Below, in pieces: positions 25,501-35,559 of a stretch of 64,000 nt of DNA. A model generated the notes under the pieces. That model searched no databases. It had not been told where the DNA came from and saw only the letters and a list, made by a program, of their open reading frames with translations. The translations under genes and the position numbers were made by a program. Origin of the DNA: Nematostella vectensis (Eukaryota; Cnidaria; Anthozoa; Actiniaria; Edwardsiidae); the NCBI RefSeq assembly GCF_932526225.1, contig NC_064036.1, positions 14,253,181-14,317,180 on the forward strand. The letters run 5' to 3'. Positions within the stretch are counted from its first letter, which is position 1. Every line of letters starts with the position of its first letter.

Positions 25501-26783
25501 AAGATAACGACAAACTTGTGCTTTTTCAAAAAGTAATTTTTTAAACAAAACAGTTTTATATCAAACCTAAAGGTAATAGGGAAAGGGAAAAATACTAGGA
25601 AAGTGCTCAGTCAAGTTATATTTTTTTAGAATAGAGTCGCATGTTTTTCAAATAGAGTCACATTTCTCCCTTTTTCCGCTCCCCTTTGACTTTTTGTTTA
25701 TTTGTATATTTATTCCTCTCTACCCCCAACATAGGTCAATGAACATGGTTTGGTTTGAAATTAGAAATTGGAATAAAGCACTTTCAGTTATTGAGGAATT
25801 GCCTCCATTGCATTCATTTTTGAGTAGCCTGTATGGGTGGATCCAGGATTTCTAAAAAAAAAAAAGGGGCCAAAGGGTGGGTGCACTAATATGTAATGCA
25901 TGTCAGGAGGTATATTTCTGGAGTTTAATTTCAACACATTCTTCTGAATAATCAGTTGCAGTACATGAAAACTACAGTATGTAATCTAAATCTTTGGAAT
26001 GCTGTTACATCCTTGATATATTCTTCACAAGCTCAAAGCTTGTTAGAATGCTGTTTTGATAAAAAAAAAAAAATAGATAGTGGAGCTTCTATGAAGGGAA
26101 ATAAGAATTGACCATTAGACTCTTGAAAAACATTCTCGTCAACTAAAACACCTGAACTTTCACAGCCTTTTTCACACCAAGGTTTAGTATTTGTTTTACT
26201 TTCATACTGCATATTTAATATTATTAAATGAGTGCTTGCTTGATCCATTTGGAGGGGCCAATACAATTCATAATTACATGGCAGTTAAAAAAATGACATA
26301 TTTAAAAAAAATTAAAAAACATTCTAAAGACATCTAGATCCCCCTAAAACTACCCCTTTCCGTCAACACAAACAGTTATTAAATGCTGACTCCGCCTTTG
26401 GGCAGTGCCTAGATCTATATATTAAGTTTCTCATCTCTTTATGGTAAAAAACTATAGTGCAAAACACTCTGATTATATTCATTGTATTTGGCAGGTTGCA
26501 GAGGATAATCAACAGTTCTCAGCTGAGGCGTGATATATTGAAATCAGAACCGATGCAAGAGGTTAACCCAGAGGAGCCGGATCACACCCATGATTCCCAG
26601 GGACTGTTGACTCCAGGTGAAATAATTGGAGGTGCCGTGATTGCTGCTGTTGCTGGTACTGCTTTTGTAGCAAATAGATATTTGAGAGAACAAGACGAGA
26701 AAACAAGCTCAAAAGCAACGACTACGTCCCCGTCGTCTTCACAACAACAAACGCAGCCGAAGGATGAATGCGTGGTGATGTAA
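21731..26783 (+). CDS. cGAS-like receptor (Mab-21 nucleotidyltransferase) with C-terminal membrane segment
   Basis: Three exons join in phase: 21731-22539, 23121-23300 and 26495-26783, giving 425 aa. The start ATG directly follows an acceptor (ttttcacag|ATG), so a leader exon is expected upstream. The nucleotidyltransferase signature is intact: GS at residues 64-65 (TGSMYDGLK), the acidic pair E77 and D79 (DEVDVMIP), and a third acidic residue, D180 (SIDLVMAFEV). SYHLKNAFLR and the exon 2 block FLGFLTFLVVELDRNFPSFF fit the Mab-21 C-terminal helical lobe. No cGAS-type zinc thumb (H-x5-CC-x6-C) is visible. Exon 3 adds a linker, a Gly/Ala-rich hydrophobic segment at ~372-389 (IIGGAVIAAVAGTAFVA) and a short Ser/Gln-rich tail. 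Animal cGLRs sense nucleic acid and make cyclic dinucleotides for STING; that role is inferred from family membership. Confidence 0.85.
23121..23300 (+). CDS. cGAS-like gene exon 2 (Mab-21 helical lobe)
   Basis: 60 codons between ttaattctag| and TACAG|GTAAAA, phase 2 at both ends. It encodes HLDGSRHLFVDW, then a hydrophobic helix and the FFIPEMTLLD block that follows it in Mab-21 proteins. Too short to be noticed as an ORF. Confidence 0.85.
23904..24035 (+). promoter_or_regulatory. TATA promoter and leader exon inside the cGAS-like gene's second intron
   Basis: ggctataaaa at 23904-23913 is a textbook TATA box. About 120 bp on, after A-rich leader-like text (cacagttaacaacaaaagcg), comes a strong donor, CCAAG|GTGAGT, at 24035/24036. 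This could start a nested transcript or a short isoform. A possible acceptor with a 19-codon frame (VKSTKDYLRAMIDSKHWKA, stop) lies at 24887-24946. Confidence 0.35.
26384..26426. repeat. Inverted copy of the 18084 terminal motif
   Basis: The text gctgactccgcctttgggcagtgcctagatctatatattaa is the reverse complement of the 18084-18125 motif with few changes. It lies in the last intron of the cGAS-like gene. Confidence 0.55.
26495..26783 (+). CDS. cGAS-like gene exon 3 (linker, membrane segment, tail)
   Basis: Starts after tttggcag| in the phase required by exon 2 and ends at TAA 26781-26783. It encodes LQRIINSSQLRRDILK, an acidic linker, one hydrophobic segment of ~18 residues and ~36 polar C-terminal residues. 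The join rests on phase agreement across a 3.2-kb intron, so a missed internal exon cannot be excluded. Confidence 0.65.
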
Positions 26784-27000
26784 CACTGCACCTTACTGTT
26801 GACTCAACGGTAGCCGTAATATCTGCCTTCACTTGATATTCATTTTTTTAGAGGAATCCTATCTATATCCCAAATATTGTTTTCTCTTTGTCGATCCTCT
26901 CACAAACACACACACACACGCTGAATCCGACTGATCCACTTATTGTGGATCCTCAATATTGTGTCCAACATACCTATGAGGGGAATTATAAATTATAGGG

Positions 27001-27979
27001 AAGGGAGATTTAAGTGCCCATTAAGGGTTAAACCCTGGGTTAAACCATTTTCAGAAACCTTCACAAGGTGAGGTTTTCTCTTAGTTTTCCCTTTGCTTTT
27101 GGATTGTGTTTGTTCGTGGCCCCCCCCCCCCCCCCCTTATCCCTATTATATTGCGTCAAAGCAGTACTTGCTGTACAACTTTAGCTGCCACTATGCTGGT
27201 AAATTACCTGTGAAATTGTCGTAGAAAGTACAATAAATATGAGTGTATTTAACTATGAGAATAATTAAAAATAATTTGTTCATGGATAAACTGTTTTGTT
27301 GAGTTCAGAGCAGTTTTTTGTCCGCGCACTCGTTCTTAGTTTGTTTTGCTAGTTTTTTTTTTTAAAGCCGCGCTAGAGAGCTGGGCAAGTGTAAGCAAAT
27401 TTCAAAAGGGAGTATTTGAATCAATTATTTAGGCAAACTTTGACATAATAGACTCGATAATGTCGTAGAACACGTTTCAAGGTTACTACAAATTTCTTCG
27501 TTATTCTCGTTTTTCTCGCATTTTCTCATCAGTTTCAAGCTAAAAAAAGTCACGCGCGCGTAAATTGTTTCCCACCAATTGATTTTCCCGCCTAAAGTGT
27601 GAAGTCCCCGGGTGACCGTGCGCGCGCCTTACAACCGAAACGCTGAGCTGAGTAACAGGTTATGTCCTAACACCCTACACTGGCAACGTCTATTTATAGA
27701 TTGCTTCATTATTACACTTACCTGATGCTGCCAAAATCCCCTTTCATTTAATTATGAAAGGGGTGTAAGGGGGGAGGGGCGAAAACCGCACAGAAAAACG
27801 CTAAAAACCGCCAATAACCGTAAACCGCGTAGTCTAGAGAAACCGCAATACCGCGTGCTGAATGGTATAGGTTCATGCAAACCTATCTACTACGCTGCCT
27901 TAACGACAAAATGGTCGAAGGGTATTTCCTTTACTACTGCTAGTATCGTTCTTTTCATCATCATTTTTTTTGCATTTAT
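27001..27979. repeat. ~980-bp dispersed repeat, copy 2
   Basis: Nearly identical to 5451-6429 and in the same orientation, starting ~215 bp after the stop codon of the cGAS-like gene. Flanks differ on both sides (left ...aattataggga, right gtgcatttttacgg), which fixes the repeat ends. No ORF. Confidence 0.9.
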
Positions 27980-28375
27980 GTGCATTTTTACGGCACAAAT
28001 AAACGACTAGTAATTGAATTATTATTTTAGGATATTTTTTTTATCATGAAAGGGATTATTGTTTGTACGTATGCGCTAACGAAAGCGACTTTCTAAAAAT
28101 ACAATTGTTTTCACTTGCTGTAATTAAAATCTTAATAAATATTTCGTATTGATATTTTGTTAGTGCTATTGTTATGTTATTTTCGCGATTTTGTGACAAT
28201 AAAATCAAGCGAAACAAATGTAATAAAAATGTGCTTTAATAATCAAAACTGTAACAATAACATGCGTGGCATGTCACAAGAATCTATACATACAGTTCAG
28301 AATTGTCCAACTCAACCCGTTCGGTACTATATGTACATTAGAGGACTAAATACACAAGGTGTTTCCATAAAGCTT
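27980..28375. other. AT-rich non-coding stretch
   Basis: Nothing recognisable. The ORF at 28157-28441 has no family features and runs into the next repeat. Confidence 0.5.
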
Positions 28376-28775
28376 ATTAACACATTGACCCCTCAACCGG
28401 CCTGTACCGGCTTTGAGAAATACAACCCAAAAAATTCATAAATGCAAAATAAACATAACAAAATGAAGATACTCAGGCATCAGTCTTAAGGGATAAATGG
28501 TCTTGAAGATATGCATCCAACCAAGGTGATAGCAAGTATTCTTTAGCCAAATAATGGTTCAGGTTCTTTGAATTTTAAATCGAACAAGAAAAAAAAAAAC
28601 GCAGGAAAACGCTCAAAATAACATACAAGGGAGAGAGATCAGCAAACGAAGCTCAAGACACAAATACCTTTATTCTGATCCTCCAGGTCCATGTCCTCAA
28701 TAAACAAGGTCAACTCCTTGAGGGCTTGTGAAACCATCTTGTATGCCATTGCGGATTGCAAAGCATTCTTGAAGA
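28376..28775 (-). repeat. Duplicated ~400-bp segment, copy 1, with exon-like reading frame
   Basis: acacattgacccctcaaccggcctgtaccggc through ctttattctgatcctccagg is repeated at 30595-31010. On the minus strand the right part (about 28775 to 28674) reads SQALKELTLFIEDMDLEDQN and is followed by a donor-like AAG|GTATTTG. Copy 2 preserves the same frame with substitutions, which suggests a real exon of a duplicated gene I do not recognise. Confidence 0.55.
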
Positions 28776-28884
28776 AAAAAAAAATATATATATAGATTTA
28801 GGCATTGCCTAAAATCGCTCCAAACGACCAAATCTTTGCTTTTTTCTCTTAATAGTTTAAGAAATATTAAATATTATATTTCTG

Positions 28885-29330
28885 TTTTTTTACGACGTCA
28901 ACGATTTCACAGATCACGCGACCAACTTGTTATACCCCCTTCTGCCACAAGTTTAGTTGTCATACGATGTGTCAGAGTAGTTTTACTTTTAGATACGTCA
29001 TCAATGACGTCACACAACACGTGACCATATTGTTGCATCACCCTTGACACCTACCGAGTTTGGTTGCCATACGATGTTTCCTTCGTGAAATATTAATATT
29101 TTTTAATTTAATGACGTCAGCATATTTTTGCTTCTAGTGACGTCATCGATGATGTCACAATCACGTGACTATATTGGTGCACCCCCCTTGACACATGACA
29201 AATACCTTTGGCTGTCATTATGTTTTGTTTAGGAGATATGAATATAGATATGACATCGGGATAGTTTTGCTTGAAGTGGCGTCATTGATGACGTTACCCA
29301 TCACTTGACCATATCTTGGCACCGTCCTTG
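28885..29330. repeat. Degenerate ~147-bp satellite with CRE palindromes
   Basis: Units contain gtcatcaatgacgtcac (~28989), gtgacgtcatcgatgatgtcac (29139-29160) and gcgtcattgatgacgtta (~29280). Each is followed by cacgtgaccatattg-type text and cccttgacac-ctaccaagtttggt. The core tgacgtca is a CREB/ATF site. The same family occurs in reverse orientation at 31940-32215. Confidence 0.75.
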
Positions 29331-29543
29331 ACACATACATGACACCTACCAAGTTTGGTCGTTTAACAATGTTTCTTTTACGAGATATGAGTCGCGAAAT
29401 TAAAGTGACGCGAAAATAAAGTGTAAAGCTACTATGATGGATTCATGAGCGGTGCGGTTTTGTCGTAAAGGGTATAGTGTGTTTATCATGCCCGACGTCT
29501 AACGGAACTAGGGTGTGAGTTATAGCTATCGACTCTAAAACAC

Positions 29544-29798
29544 CTGCTGCCCACGTGCCTTAGGGTTAGGGTAGAGAACTCTCAACTCATGAAAGATCCC
29601 CATGCGCTTCTCTAAGCTCATCACTATCAAGTTATTAACAGTGGCGGCAGGGTATGTAGGAGTTAGTGGAGATATATGCCACAGCTTGCAGATCATGTCG
29701 TTGACGATGAAGTTAACGTGCATCGGGGCGTTGTAGAAAGGTATTTTGATCAGGATGCTCACTAGGTCGGCCCACGCCTGGCTCAGCATGAAGAGCGA
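29544..29798 (-). pseudogene. GPCR exon remnant (TM2-TM3)
   Basis: 85 codons between the acceptor ccccttttag| and the donor CAGCAG|GTGTTT, phase 0 at both ends. SLFMLSQAWADLVSILIKIP fits transmembrane helix 2 with its conserved Asp. ICKLWHIS carries the Cys before helix 3, and LEKRMGI sits where family A receptors have the DRY motif. Together with 30312-30435 it forms the N-terminal half of a rhodopsin-like receptor. I found no exon for helices 4-7 in the ~700 bp downstream on this strand, so it is either a fragment or a gene whose remaining exons are missing or far away. Confidence 0.6.
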
Positions 29799-30311
29799 CT
29801 AAAAGGGGTAGAAAATGTTAACGCACGCTTTTTCCCACTAAAAAGCAAGCGCACGAGAACGCAACAGCTTGATTTTCTTGCGCTTGCGCTTATGTTTGAC
29901 CCATTCTCACGGTGTTGCGCTTCCGTTTGCGCACCAACCTTTAGAGACCTTAAGATTCACGACGGAGACGTAGAGTCTACGACGAGAAATTTGTGGTTAG
30001 CGTGCGCTGACACCATGCAAAATCGTACAAATTTTGTGGCATTATTGCTGCAAAAAAAGTTCGAAAACGATATTGCGCGTTTTATTACCAGCAAACCAAC
30101 TTTGGTCGCAGCTCATATTTTGTTGCAAGTTGATTTGATACAGATTTCGTAACTGGCTGATGCAACTGATTGAGTATGCTTGACATTGAGTATGCTCACA
30201 TTGCTGCGAGACAAGTTGGGTTGTTGAAGTTAATACGTGCTAGTTTTGTTGCAAAAAGTAGAGCCATGAAAGTCGTATAATTTTGCTGCTCGTATTACCG
30301 TACCTTTATAC

Positions 30312-30435
30312 TCTCCGGTGTCGTATGCGGCGACTCGACATCTCACGCATCTTAAGGTAGATCACCACTATGTTGGCGATGAATGCCAAGCCGGCAATTG
30401 TGTACATCACGCCCGTCAAGGAAATCGTGACAGTT
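30312..30435 (-). pseudogene. GPCR exon remnant (TM1)
   Basis: The minus-strand frame reads VTISLTGVMYTIAGLAFIAN, then VVIYLKMREMSSRRIRHRR, a classic transmembrane helix 1 with basic first intracellular loop. It ends at AGA|GTATAA, phase 0, which joins cleanly to SLFMLSQAW of 29544-29798. The 5' border is unclear (stop just upstream at ~30440). Confidence 0.55.
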
Positions 30436-30594
30436 GGAAATCAGTTTGTGGATTTGGGGGCAGATCATCTTTCTAAGGCGGCTCCATACGTCGCGCCCCT
30501 TTCGTGCCGAATCTTATTGCCTATTTGTATCGACACAAATACATCGGGTTCAACGTTGATTCAGACGTCGCACTAAATAAGTCGCGCTTAACAC

Positions 30595-31020
30595 ATTGAC
30601 CCCTCAACCGGCCTGTACCGGCTTTGGGAAGTACCCACAACCCAAAAAATTCATAAATGCAAACTAAACACAACAAGATGAAGATACTCAGGCATCAGTC
30701 TAAGGGATAAATGGTCTTGAAGCTATGCATCCAACCAAGGTGTTGGCAACTACTCTTAAGCCAAATAATAGCACAGGTTCTTTGACAAATTTCAAATCGG
30801 ACAAGGAAAGAAAAGCAGAATCACCCCTCTCAATAAAACGCTCAAAATACAACACAAGGGAGAGAGATCAGCAAACACAGCTCAAGACACAAATAGATAC
30901 CTTTATTCTGATCCTCCAGGTTCATTTCCATGGCCTCAAAACACAATGTCCACTCCTTTAAGGCTTGTAAAACCACGAAGATGCCTTTACTGATTGAAAA
31001 GCATTCTGGGAGATCCATGG
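30595..31020 (-). repeat. Duplicated ~400-bp segment, copy 2, with exon-like frame
   Basis: Matches 28376-28775 with ~85-90% identity by eye. The minus-strand frame at ~31020-30905 reads VLQALKEWTLCFEAMEMN then LEDQNK, and is followed by a donor-like AAG|GTATC. The frame extends upstream to 31108. Neither copy could be assigned to a family. Confidence 0.55.
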
Positions 31021-31109
31021 AAAAATTCACGAGGGGAGGGCCAGTCAACACTCCTCTCCCCAAAGTCAGATGGTTTTTTAGAAGTCTTTTCACGCCGAAG
31101 CCAAACAAA

Positions 31110-31940
31110 TCAATTCCAGGTCGTACAGACCCAGAATAGCAGTGTAAACAATTTTGGAATCAATTTGGTTTCAGAAAAGACAGCATTTAGGAGAGCTGTG
31201 GTGATTCATTAGAAAATTATTTTCTCATCCGGGCAAAGCCAAACAAGAAAAAATCATCATGAATCCACCTTTGCTTGCAAATATCCATAAGCAAAGCACT
31301 CAATTATGCCCCAAAAGACTTTATGATGCCCTGAGACACTCTCTTAATATGCTCATAGCTGTATTTTTTATGAAAAATACAAGCAACCATCAACTTGTGC
31401 TGGCTTCAGCACAACGACAAGGTATTAAAAGTGGGGACCGCAAGGCACTGTTGGAAAGCTTGGATACCGCTGACTAGGTGCAGCTGTGTTTGACTTTGAC
31501 GGGCTGTATAAAACTAAGAATAGGGGGGGAGGTATCTGTTTTCAGTCTGTTTTTTTTGAAAATTCAGCTCAAAAATAGCCAGGAGTCAATGGGTTAATAG
31601 GTTGTGAGTAGTAAAAGTTGACTTGATGCGGAGTTTCTGTTGCAATAAAAATAAGGAATAAAATATGGTATTGATTCGGCACATCAGAGGCTCGACGTTT
31701 GAATCGGTGTCGTGCTTTTGCCGTGCAGCACGACTGGTGCAGCTAAGGTTGTGCCGAACTCAATTCTGTCGTGCCGAACTTAATTGATTCAGACGTCGAA
31801 CTGACCAAACAATTAAATTCGGCAAGACATGAGCGCGACGTATAAATCGGACCTGAAGATAGTTTCTCGTTGCTATTGGAGACAGCAGTGTTTCGTAGGT
31901 GTCATGTATGTCTCAAGGGGAGTGCAAAGAAATGGTCACG
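31110..31940. other. Unassigned stretch between duplicated segment and satellite
   Basis: The ORF at 31259-31477 (+) has a protein-like composition (for example QSTQLCPKRLYDALRHSL) but no splice sites or family could be fixed. The rest is non-coding. Confidence 0.4.
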
Positions 31941-32220
31941 TGATGCGTGACGTCATCGATGACGTGACGATGAAAAAAATATATATATATATTCAGACAA
32001 CAAGGCGTATTAGATGTCATAAAGGTGCGAATGGGGGGGGGAACGCAGATAGTCAAGTGGTGTGTGACGTAATCGATGACGTCATAAAAAACAAAAATAT
32101 TCATATTTCATGATATAAAAATCGCAGGGCAACTAATATTGGAAGACGTCATGTGAGTGTCAAGGGGGATGAAATAGAATGATCAGGTGTTGTTTGACGT
32201 CATCAATGACGTCACTAAAA
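31940..32220. repeat. CRE-palindrome satellite, reverse orientation
   Basis: gtgacgtcatcgatgacgtgac (~31948), gtgacgtaatcgatgacgtcat (~32064) and tgacgtcatcaatgacgtcac (~32195) recur at ~115-130 bp, with gtgtcaagggg between units. This is the reverse complement of the cccttgacac text in the 28885-29330 array. Confidence 0.75.
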
Positions 32221-32744
32221 GCAATACATTTCTGATGTTATTAGAAACAAATATTCATCATATTCAATGAAAGAAACATCGTAGGGTATGATATGTCCGT
32301 AAAAAGCAGTAGTCAGTCTTTATATTCGTAAACGAAAGCAAGCAAATTGGCGACTGGTGCTCCGCTTTTAGGCGGTGATTATCTCTATATTTTTTCCTGA
32401 ACATAACACGAGTCATTTTTGTATGATTACTGACATAAAGCCCGCGTGATGAGACACGGCCACAGTCAGAATATCTCACAAGGTAATTGAGATCATCTCA
32501 GAACAAAAGGAGGACTACGTATAAATGTTATAAAACACGAAAAGGTTTTGGGAATACAACAACTATTACTTGGGTATATCATAAAAGTGTCGCGCCATAT
32601 TCATTTTGTAGGTCTACAAAAGAACCATTTTGACGAAAGTGTGATAGCAGTACTGTAAACTATGGTTCCTAATAGGTGATTTTGTTTTAATAGGATGTGA
32701 TGGCCTGCTTAAAAAACGTTTTGTAAAACCACTAAGCCTAGTGT

Positions 32745-32835
32745 ACACATAAGATCCACATAAATCCCAAATATCGTAGCTATAGCAAATAGGGTTGAGC
32801 TATAGAAGTGAAAATTGCAGTAGCAGATTCGTCTG
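32745..32835 (-). pseudogene. Tandem partial copy of the Tctex gene's 3' end
   Basis: About 90 bp (aaatcccaaatatcgtagct ... cagattcgtctgt) repeats the final ~30 codons of the adjacent gene (aaatcccaaatatcgtagct at ~32847). The TIFGIY end is recognisable, but a small indel puts it out of frame with the ATA/FT block. It lies immediately downstream of the gene's stop codon. Confidence 0.75.
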
Positions 32836-32839
32836 TGTC

Positions 32840-33310
32840 CTACTCCAAATAAATCCCAAATATCGTAGCTACAGCAAATAGGGATGCGTTGGTGAACACG
32901 GCAGTGGCAGATCCGTCTGTTAGAGGAAACCACAAACATCTACTCGACACTAAAAGCCCTTGCCCGTGTACCGAACCAATTGTCACAAAAGCTATAATCT
33001 TGTATCGGTCATATGCAAGCCTTTTCACCTCGTCTCGAATTTTCTCGCTTATATCCATGGATAAAACTTTACACTTGCGAGCTTCATACTTAGCGGCTCT
33101 AAGTTCCCTTTCTAGGATCTTCAAGGCCAGTTCCCGTACAATAGTTGAACTGAACTTTGCTCCGTCCTTCGGCAGATTGTTTGCGGATTTTTCAATACTT
33201 TCCTCCACCTCTTTTAAGTTGATGGGCCTTGGTTCCGCATCATCGTCCGAGAAATCACTTGCTTGTGGTTCATCGATGTTGATATATGGGTCAAAAATCT
33301 GGAACGCCAT
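32840..33310 (-). CDS. Tctex-type dynein light chain (DYNLT family)
   Basis: A single open frame of 156 codons. The C-terminal ~100 residues fit the Tctex-1 fold: YDRYKIIAFVTIGSVHGQG, then SRCLWFPLTDGSATAVFTN and SLFAVATIFGIYLE, matching the conserved 'RYK-iv-v-iG', 'SRClW---D-ga-a-f-N' and 'fava-vfgiY-E' blocks. An acidic N-terminal extension (residues ~1-60) precedes it, as in the DYNLT2/DYNLT5 subgroup. Members bind dynein intermediate chain in cytoplasmic or ciliary (IFT, inner-arm) dyneins. The ATG at 33310 lies 9 nt after a polypyrimidine-AG (ttttttcag) on this strand, so an upstream leader exon is possible. The subgroup assignment is uncertain. Confidence 0.88.
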   Translation of the reverse strand: MAFQIFDPYINIDEPQASDFSDDDAEPRPINLKEVEESIEKSANNLPKDGAKFSSTIVRELALKILERELRAAKYEARKCKVLSMDISEKIRDEVKRLAYDRYKIIAFVTIGSVHGQGLLVSSRCLWFPLTDGSATAVFTNASLFAVATIFGIYLE

Positions 33311-34480
33311 ACTTGGAACTGAAAAAATTATTTTGTAGGGTACTCATGAGAAATGTTTTGTTGTGTGGTGATTTCGGTTGCTAAGAGCTGTTATTGTGGT
33401 ATTTTTGCGGTTAAGGGGAAAGCTCATAATACCACACATTTTCCAATGATTTGTAAGCTGTCTCACGAAGTGGAAAAAGCGATGGATTTTCTTAAATATG
33501 CGTCCTGTGAAGACGTTAATCAGTTTAGGTTTTATGAATTGAGAAGATTTCTTATCAAACTACCAACTAATAGCTCAACCAGTATCACGATAAAATTCAG
33601 ATGGGATTTATTTCATTTATAAATATCTATATCGGTAACCCCTTTTAGATTGTAACTGTATTAGATTAACTCAGGGTGCCTTATTATTTTATCAAGTGCA
33701 TTAATTGATTGTTTTGTTATTATCAGCTTCTACCGCACACAAACTTACAGCTCTCCGCTTAAGGTTTTCCTGAGTCTGTTTTTTGCCCGCCAACCAGCCA
33801 GACAACGCTAGATTCATGGCTTTTCAAAATTTATTCGCCGACAGCATTCAGTTGGACTGACCGATACAGTAATCAAAACGATAGTAATGTAATTTTGTGT
33901 CCAAATGGAGACATTCATTATTCATTATTTATTGTTCATTCCAAGATATTTGTGCCCCGATTGCCCTAAGTTAACTTCGCAAAGACTTATCTACTCACAG
34001 TTTCGATGTCTTATCTCTAAGAAGTGTATATTGAGACAGGTGAATTCCAGTTTTTGGTGTATTGGAGACAGGTGACAGATAGAGTTTTAGCATCTTATTT
34101 GTTTCTTTCTTGCCGTGATGTTTTCTTAGAACTTTTATATACATAAAATCATAAGCATGAATGATATCTGCATGCTGGGAATAGCTTGATTGTGCGATAT
34201 TTGATCGAAGTTGACAAGCGTAGGGTTTAAAGTTTGCGCAAGTTGAAAGCTTGCGCACTTATTATAACTTTGAACAATTTCGGACAAAAGTGGAAAAAAG
34301 GCGGGATGAATTCAATGAACCAATTTTGGCGAGAAAAAGAAAGATTCGAACAAGGAAACGCAGAAGCAGTTCTCATTTTCACCCAAATATAAGACGTGTA
34401 TAATATGAAGCGATTAATCTTGTCGAACGAGTGTTCGGACACGATTCTATCAGAAAAGACCTTTCAAGACCTTTGCATAT
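33311..34480. other. Intergenic stretch
   Basis: No firm gene. The plus-strand ORF at 33353-33622 contains a protein-like part (VEKAMDFLKYASCEDVNQF) that could be an exon, but no splice structure supports it. The text 'ccagtttttggtgtattg' at ~34049 also occurs at ~25361, a short dispersed identity. Confidence 0.35.
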
Positions 34481-34499
34481 GGTTTCAAGACCTTTGCAT

Positions 34500-35240
34500 A
34501 TGTCGTAATGGCGGCCACTCTTTTTGAACGCTCCTGCCTTCCCGAAGCAAAATATCTTCAAAAGAAGAGATGATAGAAATCTTGAGAGATGCAATAAGAC
34601 CACTAGAAGCTAAAGGTCGATGACCTAAAATCTTCAGTGGAACACCTAAATAAGAAATATGACGAAATTCTGTCGCAAATGGGAAAGATAAACCAAATGG
34701 TTCAGTCACATGGTTGCTCAATCAGAAAGTTAGAGAAATAATTAAACGAAGAGAAACAGAGAAGTAATAAAGCTCTGGAGAAAGCAGAAGAACTCGCCAA
34801 ATACCTGAGGAGAGACTGTCTTGAAATATCAGGCGTGCCTCCTAACAGGAACTACTCTATAAAAGACGTAGTAATGGCGATCCCTCTTACAACCCCAACG
34901 CCCCACCAAAGATCATTGTCAAGTTCGTCAGACGCGAGACTAGAAATGCTTTTTACTCCAATCGTCGAAAGCTGGCAGGAATGAAAGTTAGCGAGCTTCC
35001 TGGCCTTAATTTGGATGGGGGTGAAAGGATCTACGTATCCAAATCTTTAACAAAGCACAAAAAGAAGGTTAGAAAAAAGGATCAGATGGAAATACATCTG
35101 GATACAAAACGGCCGTATTTTCATCAAGAAGTCGGAGAATGAGAACGCGGTCGTAATAAATAGCTACGAAGACTACGCACGCTTCAAAAATGGTCTAAGG
35201 CATTGATGACACGAAGGTCAAGTCCTTCAAAGTGAACAAG
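34500..35240 (+). pseudogene. LINE ORF1 remnant (coiled coil plus RRM-like region)
   Basis: Broken frames read a Lys/Glu/Gln-rich helix (YDEILSQMGKINQMV, EKAEELAKYLRRDCLEISGV) followed by KIIVKFVRRETRNAFYSNRR, GMKVSELPGLNL and RIYVSKSLT, the typical order of an L1/CR1-type ORF1 nucleic-acid chaperone. Several stops and frame changes interrupt it. It directly precedes an ORF2 endonuclease remnant in the same orientation, so both belong to one insertion. Confidence 0.65.
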
Positions 35241-35559
35241 CTGATACTATGGTCAAGACTTCCAAGGGGAACAAGCGAACTGAAATATAGGTATTTCTAG
35301 CCTAGGCATTTACAACCAGCTAATAACAACCATTTAGTTATACCCAAATGATTAGATGATGCCTGTACAAGCAAAAGTACAAGACCTGTACTCACAGATA
35401 ACGTTTTTCCTTTTCAACATTTGGACTCAAATGATTCCCATAAAGCCATAGGCTCCTGGGTCTACCAGAGTGAATCTCATCTTACTAACAAAATCGACCT
35501 TTTTAAGGATATTATTCAGTCCCCTAATCACTCGATAAAAAAAGACCGGGAAATTCTTC

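Noticed and set aside
18084..26426. A single 8.3-kb transposon bounded by the inverted 'ttaggcactgcctaa' motifs
   Set aside because: The interval contains an unrelated Penelope remnant and a host gene, and a third copy exists at ~28789; separate element ends are more likely.
33353..33622. 89-codon plus-strand ORF near the Tctex gene
   Set aside because: Part looks protein-like, but there is no supporting splice site, family motif or neighbour exon.
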